Shown here piece after piece: positions 36,820 through 45,322 of a stretch of DNA of 64,000 bases. Each line of letters opens with the position of its first letter. Position 1 is the first letter of the stretch. The stretch comes from Saccharibacillus qingshengii (lineage in GTDB: Bacteria > Bacillota > Bacilli > Paenibacillales > Paenibacillaceae). Made by a program: the position numbers and the translations under genes. The notes beneath the pieces are model-generated. The model was given only the letters and a program-made list of their open reading frames with translations. It made no database searches and had not been told where the DNA came from. The stretch is taken from the NCBI RefSeq assembly GCF_013185195.1, contig NZ_JAAZWC010000001.1, positions 62,001 to 126,000 of the forward strand. The letters are read 5' to 3'.

Positions 36820-37401
36820 ATGGAAATTTCACCTGTGGGTTGGACGGGGCAGCATGTCAGAATTCAGCCTTTGGAAGAGCATCATGCAGAGGAATTGTTC
36901 GAGGCGGGCAAAGATCCGGCTGTTTGGACTTATATGCCTGTTCAGATCCGGTCGATGGAAGAGATGAAGCAGCTTGTACATAAAGCGCTGCAGGCCAAAA
37001 TAAACGGCAGCGAATTTCCGTTTGTCATCTTCGATCACCGTTCGGGCAGGATAGTAGGCAGTACGCGTTTTCTGAATATCTCGCTGCCCGACCGGCATTT
37101 GGAGATCGGATGGACCTGGTTGTCTGCATCGGTCTGGCGCACCGCGGTCAATACGGAATGCAAATATCTTCTGCTGCGATACAGTTTCGAGACGCTCGGA
37201 GCGGTTCGGGTACAGATCAAGACGGACAGCCGCAATCTGCGCTCCCAGCGGGCTATCGAACGTTTGGGCGCAGTGAAAGAAGGCGTGCTTCGGAATCATA
37301 AGATTCTGGCGGACGGATATGTGAGAGATACCGTTTTCTACAGTATCGTTGATCGGGAATGGGGGACGGTAAAAAAAGAATTGGAGCGTAAGCTGAGGTA
37401 A
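36820..37401 (+). CDS. RimJ/RimL-type GNAT acetyltransferase
   Basis: A 193-residue GNAT. ATG at 36820 follows AAAGGAGGTTG; the longer frame to 36745 lacks support. The order is typical: LEEHHAEELFEAGKDPAVW, the central LEIGWTWLSASVWRTAVNTE segment and NLRSQRAIERLGAVKEGVLR. Relatives acetylate protein N-termini or small amines. Its terminator at 37413 has been duplicated around a mobile element. Confidence 0.92.
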   Translation: MEISPVGWTGQHVRIQPLEEHHAEELFEAGKDPAVWTYMPVQIRSMEEMKQLVHKALQAKINGSEFPFVIFDHRSGRIVGSTRFLNISLPDRHLEIGWTWLSASVWRTAVNTECKYLLLRYSFETLGAVRVQIKTDSRNLRSQRAIERLGAVKEGVLRNHKILADGYVRDTVFYSIVDREWGTVKKELERKLR

Positions 37402-37412
37402 AGTCCAAAAAA

Positions 37413-37437
37413 GAGCAGCCGATTTATACGGCTGCTC
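37413..37437 (+). terminator. Terminator stem-loop, left copy
   Basis: GAGCAGCCG, 7-base loop, CGGCTGCTC with an A-run before it and the mobile element immediately after it. Confidence 0.8.
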
Positions 37438-37680
37438 AACGTGTCGAGAAAGCTTTGATTCTAAGCAAAGCGAAAAGGAGGAGGGAGAAATTCAGTGTAG
37501 GAACGATAGTGTTCGCCTTTGTGGTGCAAGTTCATCCAAAATCAGGATATGAACTTGCACCGTTAATCGGGAAAATTCCGCTAACATCTAATCCTTTTTC
37601 CCGATTTCAACACGCGACCGGAACGAATTTCTCCCGCAGCCGACAAGCTTCTCCTACGAATAGGACTTTCTCGACAATCT
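37438..37680 (+). mobile_element. Terminator-associated MITE-like element, copy 2
   Basis: Non-coding, 243 bp. Terminal inverted repeats are TGTCGAGAAAG (37442-37452) and CTTTCTCGACA (37666-37676). Subterminal ones are GGGAGAAATTC (37483-37493) and GAATTTCTCCC (37625-37635). Two inner hairpins follow the conserved GAACGATAGTGTTCGCCTTTG block. One of them (GGTGCAAGTTCAT/ATGAACTTGCACC) is absent from copy 1. It is abutted on both sides by an exact 25-bp direct repeat that is the complete stem-loop of the rimJ-type gene's terminator. Confidence 0.8.
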
Positions 37681-37712
37681 GAGCAGCCGATTTATACGGC
37701 TGCTCTTTTTTT
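37681..37712 (+). terminator. Terminator stem-loop, right copy
   Basis: Exact second copy of the 25-bp stem-loop at 37413-37437, here followed by T7. Confidence 0.85.
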
Positions 37713-37791
37713 GCCTCGCTGTAGGAGGGGGAAAGTCCAAAACGGAAGCAGGCGGCGGGTTATCGCCGGGAAATTCCTTTTAACTTAAATC

Positions 37792-39276
37792 TTAAACCTC
37801 GGCCGTTCTGCCTTTATCCGCATGCACCACCACGGTCTCGTCCGAACCGCGCTTCACATTCTTGATAAAGAACGACAGCAGCAGACCTACCGCGCCGATG
37901 CCGACGATCACCACATACGCGTCGTTGATTCCGGAGATCTGCGCCTGCGTAGCGATCTGCGCAGGATCGACTCCGCTCTGCATCATGTCGGCCGCATGGC
38001 TCTTCGCGCGATCGGACATGACGGTGACAAGCAGCGAGGTACCGATCGCGCCGGCTACCTGCCGGGTCGTGTTGCTGATTGCTGTACCGTGGGCGTTCAG
38101 GCGGGGAGGCAGCTGATTGAGGCCGGCCGTCTGGAGCGGCATCATCATGAAGGCCATCCCGATCCGGCGGGCGGTAGACATAAGCACCAGATACGTATAG
38201 CTGGTCGTATCGGTCAGATTGATAAACCCAAGCGTCGTGGCAATCACGATCGCCATCCCGATAATCGTCAGCCATTTGGCGCCGAACCGGTCGAACAGGC
38301 GTCCGGTGATCGGCATCAGCAGGCCCATGAGCAGCGCGCCCGGCAGCAGCAGCAGGCCGGACTCGATCGCCGTATAGCCGCGTGCGCTTTGCAGGTACAG
38401 CGGCAGCAGCATCATATCCGCATACATAATCATCGTTACGGCGATGCTGATAACGATCGTCAGCGAGAACATGTTGAACTTGAATGCGCGCAGGTCGAGC
38501 AGCGGGGTCTTCATCTTGAGCTGTCTCCACGAGAAAGCGACAAGTCCGACCACGCCGATTGCGATCATGATCAAGACTTCGGCGCTGGACCAACCGAGGC
38601 TGCCCGCACGGCTGAAGCCGTACAACAGAGCGCCGAAACCGATCGTGGACAAGATGACGCTGAGAGCGTCGAACTTGACGTTTACGCGTTCGCCGACATT
38701 ACGCAGATAGATGAAGCCGAGCACGATGACAATGACGGCCAGCGGGATCATGGCGTAGAACATCGTTTCCCAGGAATAATGTTCCAGGGTATAGCCGGCA
38801 AGCGTCGGTCCGATCGCCGGAGCGACGATAATGGCCAGACCCACAAGGCCCATGGCCGATCCGCGTTTCTCCGGCGGGAACAGAGCCAAGATCACATTCA
38901 TCAGCAGCGGCATGATGATGCCGGCGCCGGCAGCCTGGATCAATCGTCCGGTCAGCAGCATCGGGAAGTCGCCGGCGAGCGCCGAGACGACCGTGCCGAC
39001 GAGGAAGATCATCATCGAAGCCTGGAACAGCTGGCGCGTCGAGAACTTCTGCATCAGATAAGCGGTGATCGGGATCAGCACGCCGTTGACCAGCAGGTAG
39101 CCGGTGGTCAGCCACTGCGCCGTCGCAGCGGTAATATCGAAATCTTTCATCAGCTCCGGCGTGGCGACACTCATCAGCGTCTGGTTGAGGGTTGCCAGGA
39201 AGGCGCCCAGAATCATGATGAACATGATCGGTCCTTTTCGGGCCGATCCGGTGTCGATGGTAGGGGTACTGCTCAA
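37792..39276 (-). CDS. DHA2-family MFS multidrug efflux transporter
   Basis: A 494-residue membrane protein with about fourteen hydrophobic segments. Features of the EmrB/LmrB group are LATLNQTLMSVATPELMKDF in segment 1, the QWLTTGYLLVNGVLIPITAYL segment and GRLIQAAGAGIIMPL. TTG at 39276 is the likely start, with GGAG before it. It is divergent from a TetR gene; a candidate operator lies between. It probably exports hydrophobic toxicants when TetR is released. Confidence 0.92.
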   Translation of the reverse strand: MSSTPTIDTGSARKGPIMFIMILGAFLATLNQTLMSVATPELMKDFDITAATAQWLTTGYLLVNGVLIPITAYLMQKFSTRQLFQASMMIFLVGTVVSALAGDFPMLLTGRLIQAAGAGIIMPLLMNVILALFPPEKRGSAMGLVGLAIIVAPAIGPTLAGYTLEHYSWETMFYAMIPLAVIVIVLGFIYLRNVGERVNVKFDALSVILSTIGFGALLYGFSRAGSLGWSSAEVLIMIAIGVVGLVAFSWRQLKMKTPLLDLRAFKFNMFSLTIVISIAVTMIMYADMMLLPLYLQSARGYTAIESGLLLLPGALLMGLLMPITGRLFDRFGAKWLTIIGMAIVIATTLGFINLTDTTSYTYLVLMSTARRIGMAFMMMPLQTAGLNQLPPRLNAHGTAISNTTRQVAGAIGTSLLVTVMSDRAKSHAADMMQSGVDPAQIATQAQISGINDAYVVIVGIGAVGLLLSFFIKNVKRGSDETVVVHADKGRTAEV

Positions 39277-39320
39277 TTTCTCTCCGTCCTCTCATTTTGG
39301 GCTAGACTTTTTTTACAACG

Positions 39321-39336
39321 TGTCGGATAATCGACA
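39321..39336. promoter_or_regulatory. Candidate TetR operator for the DHA2 pump
   Basis: TGTCG, 6 bp, CGACA lies just downstream of a minus-strand promoter (TTGTAA, 18 bp, TATAAT ending at 39350), where a bound repressor would block transcription of the pump. Confidence 0.5.
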
Positions 39337-39502
39337 TTGCATAAACCAGATTATAATCATGGGAAGACCTTCCTTACAAGCGACACTTTTCACGAAAACG
39401 TAAATTAGTTTGCACAAAAGGGACAGAGTGTTGTTTAAAATTTGAATAATATACACAACAAACGAATGTGTAAATAAAAACATATGAAAAGGAAGCGCAA
39501 TC

Positions 39503-40075
39503 ATGAGCGAACCGAAAGAAAAAAGAACCGACCCCAGAGTGCTGCGCACCCGCCAACTGCTCAAAGACGCCTTGATTGAACTCATGCAGGAGATGGATGT
39601 GGACAAGATTACCGTCAACCGGATCGCGGAGCGGGCGACGATCAACCGGGTGACTTTTTATCTGCATTACAAAGATATCCACGATATGCTGGAGACGATG
39701 GCGGACGAGATGGCGCAGGACGTGGAGCGCGTGATGACGCGCACGATCGAACAGCATCGAAACGGCACAAACGAGACGATGCTGCTGGGTCTGCTCGAAC
39801 ATATTGCGGCCAATGCGGATTTCTACAAAGTCGTCTTGGGAGCCGGGAAAACGCCGGTTTTTCATGAGCGTCTCTTAAACGTATTTGTCAGCAAGATCCG
39901 AACAGGTATCCAGGAAATGCCGGTCAAGAACAGTCAGGTTCAGCCCGATGTCGCGATCTGGTTCGGTTCCGCCGCCCTGATCGGCACCATCGCAGGCTGG
40001 CTGCGCAGCGATATGCCGTATACGCCGTCCTTCATGGCCAAGCAGTTCGCCCTGTTATTCCGCGTCAGCCCCTAA
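39503..40075 (+). CDS. TetR/AcrR-family regulator
   Basis: A 190-residue regulator. The N-terminal helix-turn-helix (residues 12-58, DKITVNRIAERATINRVTFY) is of the AcrR type, with a C-terminal ligand domain like the TetR_C_33/DhaS-like group. ATG at 39503 follows GGAAGCG. It is divergent from the DHA2 pump and probably represses it. It is related in sequence to the TetR protein at 45323 (shared RTDPRVLRTR/RPDPRVTRTR N-terminus). Confidence 0.92.
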   Translation: MSEPKEKRTDPRVLRTRQLLKDALIELMQEMDVDKITVNRIAERATINRVTFYLHYKDIHDMLETMADEMAQDVERVMTRTIEQHRNGTNETMLLGLLEHIAANADFYKVVLGAGKTPVFHERLLNVFVSKIRTGIQEMPVKNSQVQPDVAIWFGSAALIGTIAGWLRSDMPYTPSFMAKQFALLFRVSP

Positions 40076-40093
40076 CGAAGAGGAGAAATCGAA

Positions 40094-40876
40094 ATGGACT
40101 TGAACAAAATCAACTCGTTGACCAAATACCCGAGTATTCTGACCTATCATCAATTGGGTGAGAGAGGGCGGTTGAACGAGGCACTGACCGAACCTGCCGA
40201 ATTCGGCGCCGCAGAGAAGCTGTACGTCTATGAGAAAGTCGACGGAGAAAACTCGAGAATCATCCTGCTGACCCACCCGTCGGGAGAGATCGATTACCTG
40301 ATCGGCTCAAGGGAAGAGTTGTTGTATGCAAAAGGAGACCGAATCGGCAATCCCTATGGCAATATCGCTGAATTCCTGCGTCCTGTCGCCGAACGCATCA
40401 TCGCCGAGCTGTCGCAAACCGATCATCCTGACTGGGCATTGACTGTTTTTTATCAGGAATCGTACGGCGGCAAGACCAAAGCTTCCAAAAATTATTCCGA
40501 CAACAAAACGCAAAACTACCGGGTCTTCGATGTTTTTTCGCTGAATCGGGAAGAACTGGACGCTCTGCTTGCACAGCCCCAGGAGAAAATAGCACAGTGG
40601 CGCGACCACGGGAACCAGCCTTTTTACGATGAGCAGGCCAAGGCAGGAATTGTCGACTCCCTGAATCTGCAGGCGGCTCCGCTGCTGGATACGGTCGACC
40701 GCGGCGAATTCCCGGTTTCTTTTGCCGACACGTTTGCTTATTTGAAAGGATTCGAACAGACACAGGTAGGGATGGAAGTCGCCGGGAGAGCGGAAGGCCT
40801 CATCGTTCGGAGCGTCGGCCGCACCTGGATCCGCAAGATCCGTTTTGAAGATTACGAGCGAACGTTCAGAAAATAA
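40094..40876 (+). CDS. RNA ligase-family protein (nucleotidyltransferase)
   Basis: A 260-residue protein with the covalent nucleotidyltransferase motifs of RNA ligases: motif I EKVDGEN with Lys48 as AMP acceptor, SREELL, VFYQESYGGK as motif III, EGLIVRS as motif IV and WIRKIRFEDY as motif V. Such enzymes join RNA ends using ATP, as T4 Rnl2 does. It starts 18 bp after the TetR gene (GAGGAGA site), so it may be on its transcript. No kinase, phosphatase or RtcB gene is adjacent. Its RNA target is unknown. Confidence 0.88.
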   Translation: MDLNKINSLTKYPSILTYHQLGERGRLNEALTEPAEFGAAEKLYVYEKVDGENSRIILLTHPSGEIDYLIGSREELLYAKGDRIGNPYGNIAEFLRPVAERIIAELSQTDHPDWALTVFYQESYGGKTKASKNYSDNKTQNYRVFDVFSLNREELDALLAQPQEKIAQWRDHGNQPFYDEQAKAGIVDSLNLQAAPLLDTVDRGEFPVSFADTFAYLKGFEQTQVGMEVAGRAEGLIVRSVGRTWIRKIRFEDYERTFRK

Positions 40877-40890
40877 GTCTTGTGAAAAAA

Positions 40891-40933
40891 AGTGCTTGGA
40901 ATCACAAGGTCCTCTGCTCCGCCCGCCTATACT
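40891..40933 (+). promoter_or_regulatory. Fnr-type box and promoter of ric
   Basis: AGTGC, 6 bp, TCACA (40891-40906), 21 bp, then TATACT (40928-40933). The box would be centred near -41.5, the class II activator position. The same layout precedes the ferredoxin gene. Confidence 0.7.
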
Positions 40934-40990
40934 GAAGAAGAAAACGACGACAGACACTTTATTCATCTTCATATACGGGAGGCACAAATC

Positions 40991-41701
40991 ATGACCACCA
41001 TGAATCAAACATTTAACGAAGAAACCTGGGTATCGGACATTGTCAGCCAACAGCCGCGTACGGGCGACCTGTTCCGCGAGCTGCGGATCGACTTCTGCTG
41101 CGGCGGCAAAATGCCGATCAAGCAGGCGGCCGAAGAACGGGGACTCGACACCGCGGAAGTTCTGCGCCGGATCGAAGAGATCGGTCAGCAGGTGACCCAA
41201 CATCAGGAAATGAAGCCGAATTCGCTGGAACCGCAGGAATTGATCGCACATATCCAGCGCAAGTATCATGAGACGCTGCGTCAGGAACTTCCGGCGCTTA
41301 CGCCTTATGTGACGAAGCTTGCCCGCGTACACGGCGGTCATCGCCCTTATCTGCTGCGGGTGCAGGAGATCTTCTCCCTTCTCAAAAAAGAACTGCTGGA
41401 ACATACGCAGGACGAAGACCAGCATGTATTCCCGCTGCTGGCCGCTTATTTCCAGAATCCTTCCGCGGAAACGGCGGAGGCGCTTGCGCCTCACCTCAGC
41501 GAGCTGGAAAGCGAGCATGAACAAGCAGGCGAACTGCTCAAGGAACTGCGCGAGATCACCGGCGATTTCGTGCCGCCGATGGATGCCTGCGGTACCCATC
41601 GCCTGGTACTCAGCCGCCTCGAAGCGCTGGAAAAAGACACGTTCGAGCATATCCATATGGAGAACAACATCCTCTTCGACCAGGCGCGCAAAGCGATTTA
41701 A
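40991..41701 (+). CDS. ric: Di-iron iron-sulfur cluster repair protein (Ric/ScdA/YtfE)
   Basis: A 236-residue protein that restores Fe-S clusters damaged by nitric oxide or oxidants. Residues 1-70 are the ScdA_N domain with the FCCGG motif (DFCCGGKMPIKQA). The rest is a hemerythrin-like four-helix domain with iron-binding histidines in HGGHRPYL, EHTQDEDQHVFPLL, SEHEQAGELL and DTFEHIHMENNILF. GGGAGG precedes the ATG. An Fnr-type box at -41.5 suggests induction under low oxygen or NO, as for hcp in this window. Confidence 0.93.
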   Translation: MTTMNQTFNEETWVSDIVSQQPRTGDLFRELRIDFCCGGKMPIKQAAEERGLDTAEVLRRIEEIGQQVTQHQEMKPNSLEPQELIAHIQRKYHETLRQELPALTPYVTKLARVHGGHRPYLLRVQEIFSLLKKELLEHTQDEDQHVFPLLAAYFQNPSAETAEALAPHLSELESEHEQAGELLKELREITGDFVPPMDACGTHRLVLSRLEALEKDTFEHIHMENNILFDQARKAI

Positions 41702-41737
41702 GCCAAGCGAAAGCGCACGGCAGCTGCCGCAAACCGG

Positions 41738-41775
41738 AAAAAGGCTCCGCGAGTACAAACTCGCGGGGCCTTTTT
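41738..41775. terminator. Bidirectional terminator
   Basis: AAAAAGGC-CCGCGAGT pairs with ACTCGCGG-GCCTTTTT between ric and the convergent anti-sigma gene. Confidence 0.85.
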
Positions 41776-41817
41776 GTCTTACCGGGGATTGGGCAGGAGC
41801 CGCATCAGTCGCTGCGT

Positions 41818-42999
41818 TTACTTGCCGGCGGCAGCTTTCAGGTCGATCTTGAGCGCAAGTTTTTCCAAATATATTTTCTCCGCGCCGCTGTCGGTTCCTT
41901 CTGCCCGGATATAAGGCTTCACGACGATAAACTTCGCCCGGCTCAGATCGGCGCCGTAATTGGACGTATAAGTCATCGCGCCGTCTTCAAGCGAGCCTTC
42001 TCCGCCTACGACGTCAAGGACTTGGCCTTGGTCGTCGACGATATCGTACGCGCTGCCAAGCAGCCATTTCTCCTGTTCGGCGATCGAAGCAGCCGGGTCC
42101 CTAAGCGAGAGCGACGTGCCGAGCTGCACCGTCGAAGCCGTCACATCCAGCGTATCGATGATGAGCGCATAGCGCTCATCGCTTGCGGACGGTCCGGGAC
42201 TCAGATGCAGTTCGCGGCCCGCGTCGATTCGCTCGAACGGAACCGTTACACTCAGCGGCTGCGGCTGACCGACCAGAGAGATCGAGACTTTGCCTTCGAA
42301 ACGGTCGCCCAGCTGCCGGATCTGATCGGCGTTCAGCGGCAGATTCATCAGTACGCCGTACGTATCGCCGCCTTTGTCTTCCGGCGTATTGTAGAACACA
42401 CCGTCCAGATCGCCGATTCCGTCGAGGTTTACGTTCACGCTCTGCATGTATTCTTCCAGTTTGCCGGCATTCGGAATGCCCGGTACCGTCAGATCGACGG
42501 CAAAAGCGAGCCGCGTCCCGTCAAAGATCGTCTCGCGTACGTTCATGCGCACGCCGTCTGAGGCGGCCGCAGATGCCTCGACAAGCATACCCTGGCTGCG
42601 TTCGCCGGCTGTGCGCAGGCCCGCATCGCCTTCCATTTTGCTGAAGAGACTGCCAATCACGGGAATATCGCGGATCGTATCGGCCATGGCCGGCGAGACG
42701 AAACCGGAAGCGAACAGCCCGGCGGAGAGAACGAAGGCGGAGGCGGCCACAGCGGCCGTGCGGCGCAGCCCGGTGCCCAGGCGGCGTCGGGTATGCGCAG
42801 CTTCGATTCGTCCGCTTGAGGCGGAACGCCCGGTCATCGTCGCGGCGGCCGCGGAAGTTTCTTTTGCCGCCGCCGAATCCGGGAGGGACGCGTAAGTCTC
42901 ATCCAACCGGGTACGGACAAGCGGGGAAATCGGGGTACGGTTCCGGCCGGTGCGGTTCAATTCGGCCTCCAGCTGCTGCTCGGTGTTAGATGGATTCAT
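41818..42999 (-). CDS. DUF4179 anti-sigma-like membrane protein
   Basis: A 393-residue protein with a cytoplasmic N-terminal 80 residues, one membrane helix (about 80-103, AAVAASAFVLSAGLFASGF) and a large external domain of the DUF4179 type. Its gene overlaps the ECF sigma gene upstream by 14 bp, the usual arrangement for a sigma factor and its membrane-bound inhibitor. It probably holds the sigma factor until an envelope signal is sensed. The inhibitor role is inferred from context and topology. Confidence 0.88.
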   Translation of the reverse strand: MNPSNTEQQLEAELNRTGRNRTPISPLVRTRLDETYASLPDSAAAKETSAAAATMTGRSASSGRIEAAHTRRRLGTGLRRTAAVAASAFVLSAGLFASGFVSPAMADTIRDIPVIGSLFSKMEGDAGLRTAGERSQGMLVEASAAASDGVRMNVRETIFDGTRLAFAVDLTVPGIPNAGKLEEYMQSVNVNLDGIGDLDGVFYNTPEDKGGDTYGVLMNLPLNADQIRQLGDRFEGKVSISLVGQPQPLSVTVPFERIDAGRELHLSPGPSASDERYALIIDTLDVTASTVQLGTSLSLRDPAASIAEQEKWLLGSAYDIVDDQGQVLDVVGGEGSLEDGAMTYTSNYGADLSRAKFIVVKPYIRAEGTDSGAEKIYLEKLALKIDLKAAAGK

Positions 43000-43519
43000 A
43001 ATGTATACTCCCTTTCGGATTCGATTTGATTTTTTGCATCAAAGCGGCACGTGCCCGCATCAGCCTCGTCTTGACTGCGCTCTCTGTCAGTTCCAGCGTC
43101 TGCGCCGTCTGCGCCACGCTCAGGTCTTCGAAATAATGCAGAATCACGACCGTTCGCTGCTTCTCGTCCAATCGGTCGACCGCGTCGCGCAGATCCACCC
43201 GGTCATAATCGTTGGCGGGGGAGGCGGCGATCGGGAAGTCGGAGACGGCAACCGTACGTTTTCTTCCTCTCAGCAGGGTATTGCATTCGTTGATCAGGAT
43301 GCGGAACATCCACGTCCTGAAATAATTCGGCTCCCTCAAAGAGGAGATCGACCGGTACGCTTTCAAGACCGTTTCCTGCATGGCGTCCGCCACGTCTTCG
43401 TTTTTTCTCAGCATGGACCAGGCCATATGATGCAGCGCGTCTTCATTTTGCCGCATCAAGGTGACAAAAGCGTCCCGGTCCCCGTCTCTCGCTCGCCGAA
43501 TCAACTCTTCGTTTTCCAA
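42986..43519 (-). CDS. ECF-type RNA polymerase sigma factor
   Basis: A 177-residue sigma-70 family member of the SigV/SigW-like class. Region 2 runs from LIRRARDGDRDAFVTLM through YRSISSLREPNYFRTWMFRI; region 4 is DEKQRTVVILHYFEDLSVAQ and on. The TTG at 43519 was chosen because GAAAGGAACG precedes it and LENEELIRRARDGD is the family's typical start; the frame extends to 43615 without a ribosome site. Translationally coupled to the anti-sigma gene. Confidence 0.9.
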   Translation of the reverse strand: MENEELIRRARDGDRDAFVTLMRQNEDALHHMAWSMLRKNEDVADAMQETVLKAYRSISSLREPNYFRTWMFRILINECNTLLRGRKRTVAVSDFPIAASPANDYDRVDLRDAVDRLDEKQRTVVILHYFEDLSVAQTAQTLELTESAVKTRLMRARAALMQKIKSNPKGSIHYESI

Positions 43520-43687
43520 ACGGCATCGTTCCTTTCTGTGCTTTTCTTGTTCTTTTTGGTTGTGAAGATAGACATTAGATGGACGAGCCGGCCATTCGGT
43601 TACATCGGATAGCAAATAGACGCGGCAGAAAAGGAGCGTCCCGGCAAATCAAGCGGAAGATAAGCGGAAAAGGCAAAAGAAGAGTAC

Positions 43688-43730
43688 AAAAAAACGCGGT
43701 TCCTTCGCTGCTTGGCGAAGAACCGCGTTT
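43688..43730 (-). terminator. Terminator of the aldehyde dehydrogenase gene
   Basis: AAACGCGGTTC-TTCGC pairs with GCGAA-GAACCGCGTTT; on the minus strand it ends in T7. Confidence 0.85.
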
Positions 43731-43771
43731 CGTGAAAGAGGAATAGAGCGGGGATAAAAAAGAAGCGGGGA

Positions 43772-45109
43772 TTACACGCTGCGCACGAGCATCGATTTGT
43801 GGTGCGAGAACGTCTCGAAGCTCTGGCGGCCGTGATACGAACCCATGCCGCTTGCGCCGACGCCGCCGAAAGGCAGCTCATGCGAACTCATATGCAGCAG
43901 CGTCTCGTTCACGCAGCCGCCGCCGAAGGAGACCGTATTCAGCACGAGATCCTGTACTTCTTGATCCCGGGTGAACAGGTACAGCGCGAGCGGTTTCGGA
44001 CGGTCGACGATCTCCTCCAGCACGGGAGCAAGGTCGGTATAGGTCATCACCGGCAGGATCGGACCGAAGATTTCTTCCTGCATCACCGGGGAGTTCCAGT
44101 CGATCCCGTGCAGCAGCGTAGGTTCGATCAGGCGCTGCTCGCGCACGGTGCGTCCACCGATCAGCGCTTCGCCATCACTGAGGAAGCGGCTCAGCCGGTC
44201 GAAATTGCGTTCATTGACGATATGCGGGAAGTCCGGATTCTGCGTCACGTCTTCGCCGTATTTGTCCGCGATCTCAAGCTTGATTTCGCGCAGCAGTTCT
44301 TCCCGGACGTCTTCGTGTACCAGCAGATAATCCGGTGCAACGCATGTCTGGCCCGCGTTCAGGAACTTGCCGCGAACGAGGCTTTGGGCCGCGCGCTGCA
44401 AATTGGCGTCTTTGTGCACGATCGCCGGACTTTTGCCGCCCAGTTCGAGCGTGGTCGGCGTCAGATGTTCGGCGGCGGCGCGCATAACGACTTTGCCGAC
44501 CGGCGTACTGCCGGTGAAGAAGATATAGTCGAACGGCTCGCGCAGCAGCTCCGTGCTTGTCTGTACTTCGCCTTCCATTGCGGCAACGTACTCGACCGGG
44601 AAGCAGTCGCGAATCAGCTCGGCGCTCACTTTCGAGACGGACGGCGTCAGCTCGGACGGCTTGAGCACCGCACAGTTGCCCGCGGAGATTGCTCCGACAA
44701 GCGGGGAGAAAGCGAGCTGGAACGGATAGTTCCATGGGGCAATCACAAGGGTGACGCCGTAAGGTTCGGGATGGATCGTGCTGGTGCCGCCAACGATTTG
44801 TTCCGAAGTCGGAACGACGCGCGGAGCGGCCCACTCTTCCAGATTGGCAAGCGTATAATCCAGTTCGCCGAGGACCAGACGGATCTCCGAGCTGAAGCCT
44901 TCGGCTTCCGATTTGTTCAGATCGGCACGCAGCGCGGCCAGAATGCGGGGTTGATACTCCTCGATACCCTGACGCAGGCGCTTGAGCGCCTCGATACGGT
45001 AAGCGAGGTTTTTCGTTTGACCCGTGCGGAAAAAGCGGCGCTGCCGCGATACGAGATCCTGGGCGGAAATCGAAGTGTTTGCGGAAGCGGAATTCGATGG
45101 AGTAGTCAT
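43772..45109 (-). CDS. Class 3-type aldehyde dehydrogenase
   Basis: A 445-residue NAD(P)-dependent aldehyde dehydrogenase of the short ALDH3 type (YwdH-like). It has the APWNYPFQLAFSPLVGAI and FFTGSTPVGK cofactor segments, ELGGKSP with the catalytic Glu, and NAGQTCVAPDY with the catalytic Cys. It oxidises fatty or aromatic aldehydes to acids. Divergent from a TetR gene 213 bp away, which probably controls it as part of a detoxification response. Confidence 0.93.
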   Translation of the reverse strand: MTTPSNSASANTSISAQDLVSRQRRFFRTGQTKNLAYRIEALKRLRQGIEEYQPRILAALRADLNKSEAEGFSSEIRLVLGELDYTLANLEEWAAPRVVPTSEQIVGGTSTIHPEPYGVTLVIAPWNYPFQLAFSPLVGAISAGNCAVLKPSELTPSVSKVSAELIRDCFPVEYVAAMEGEVQTSTELLREPFDYIFFTGSTPVGKVVMRAAAEHLTPTTLELGGKSPAIVHKDANLQRAAQSLVRGKFLNAGQTCVAPDYLLVHEDVREELLREIKLEIADKYGEDVTQNPDFPHIVNERNFDRLSRFLSDGEALIGGRTVREQRLIEPTLLHGIDWNSPVMQEEIFGPILPVMTYTDLAPVLEEIVDRPKPLALYLFTRDQEVQDLVLNTVSFGGGCVNETLLHMSSHELPFGGVGASGMGSYHGRQSFETFSHHKSMLVRSV

Positions 45110-45322
45110 GAACGTTCAATCTCCTGTCTGTGTGCCTATATTTTTGGTTTCTATAAATTAAATTGTATTCAATGTATAAACAGTATAGAACGATTTGAAC
45201 TGTGCTACAATGGTCACATTATGCACTACAGCGGCTTATGCCTCATTCTTGATTAAAATGCGGCTTAAATAGATCAATTATGATTATTCAAATTTATTCA
45301 AATTGGAAAAGGAGTGTGCAAA

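Noticed and set aside
40879-40907. The longer inverted repeat CTTGTGA...TCACAAG before ric as the operator
   Set aside because: The 16-17 bp gap between arms is unlike known Crp/Fnr sites, while AGTGC-N6-TCACA fits the spacing seen at three other genes.
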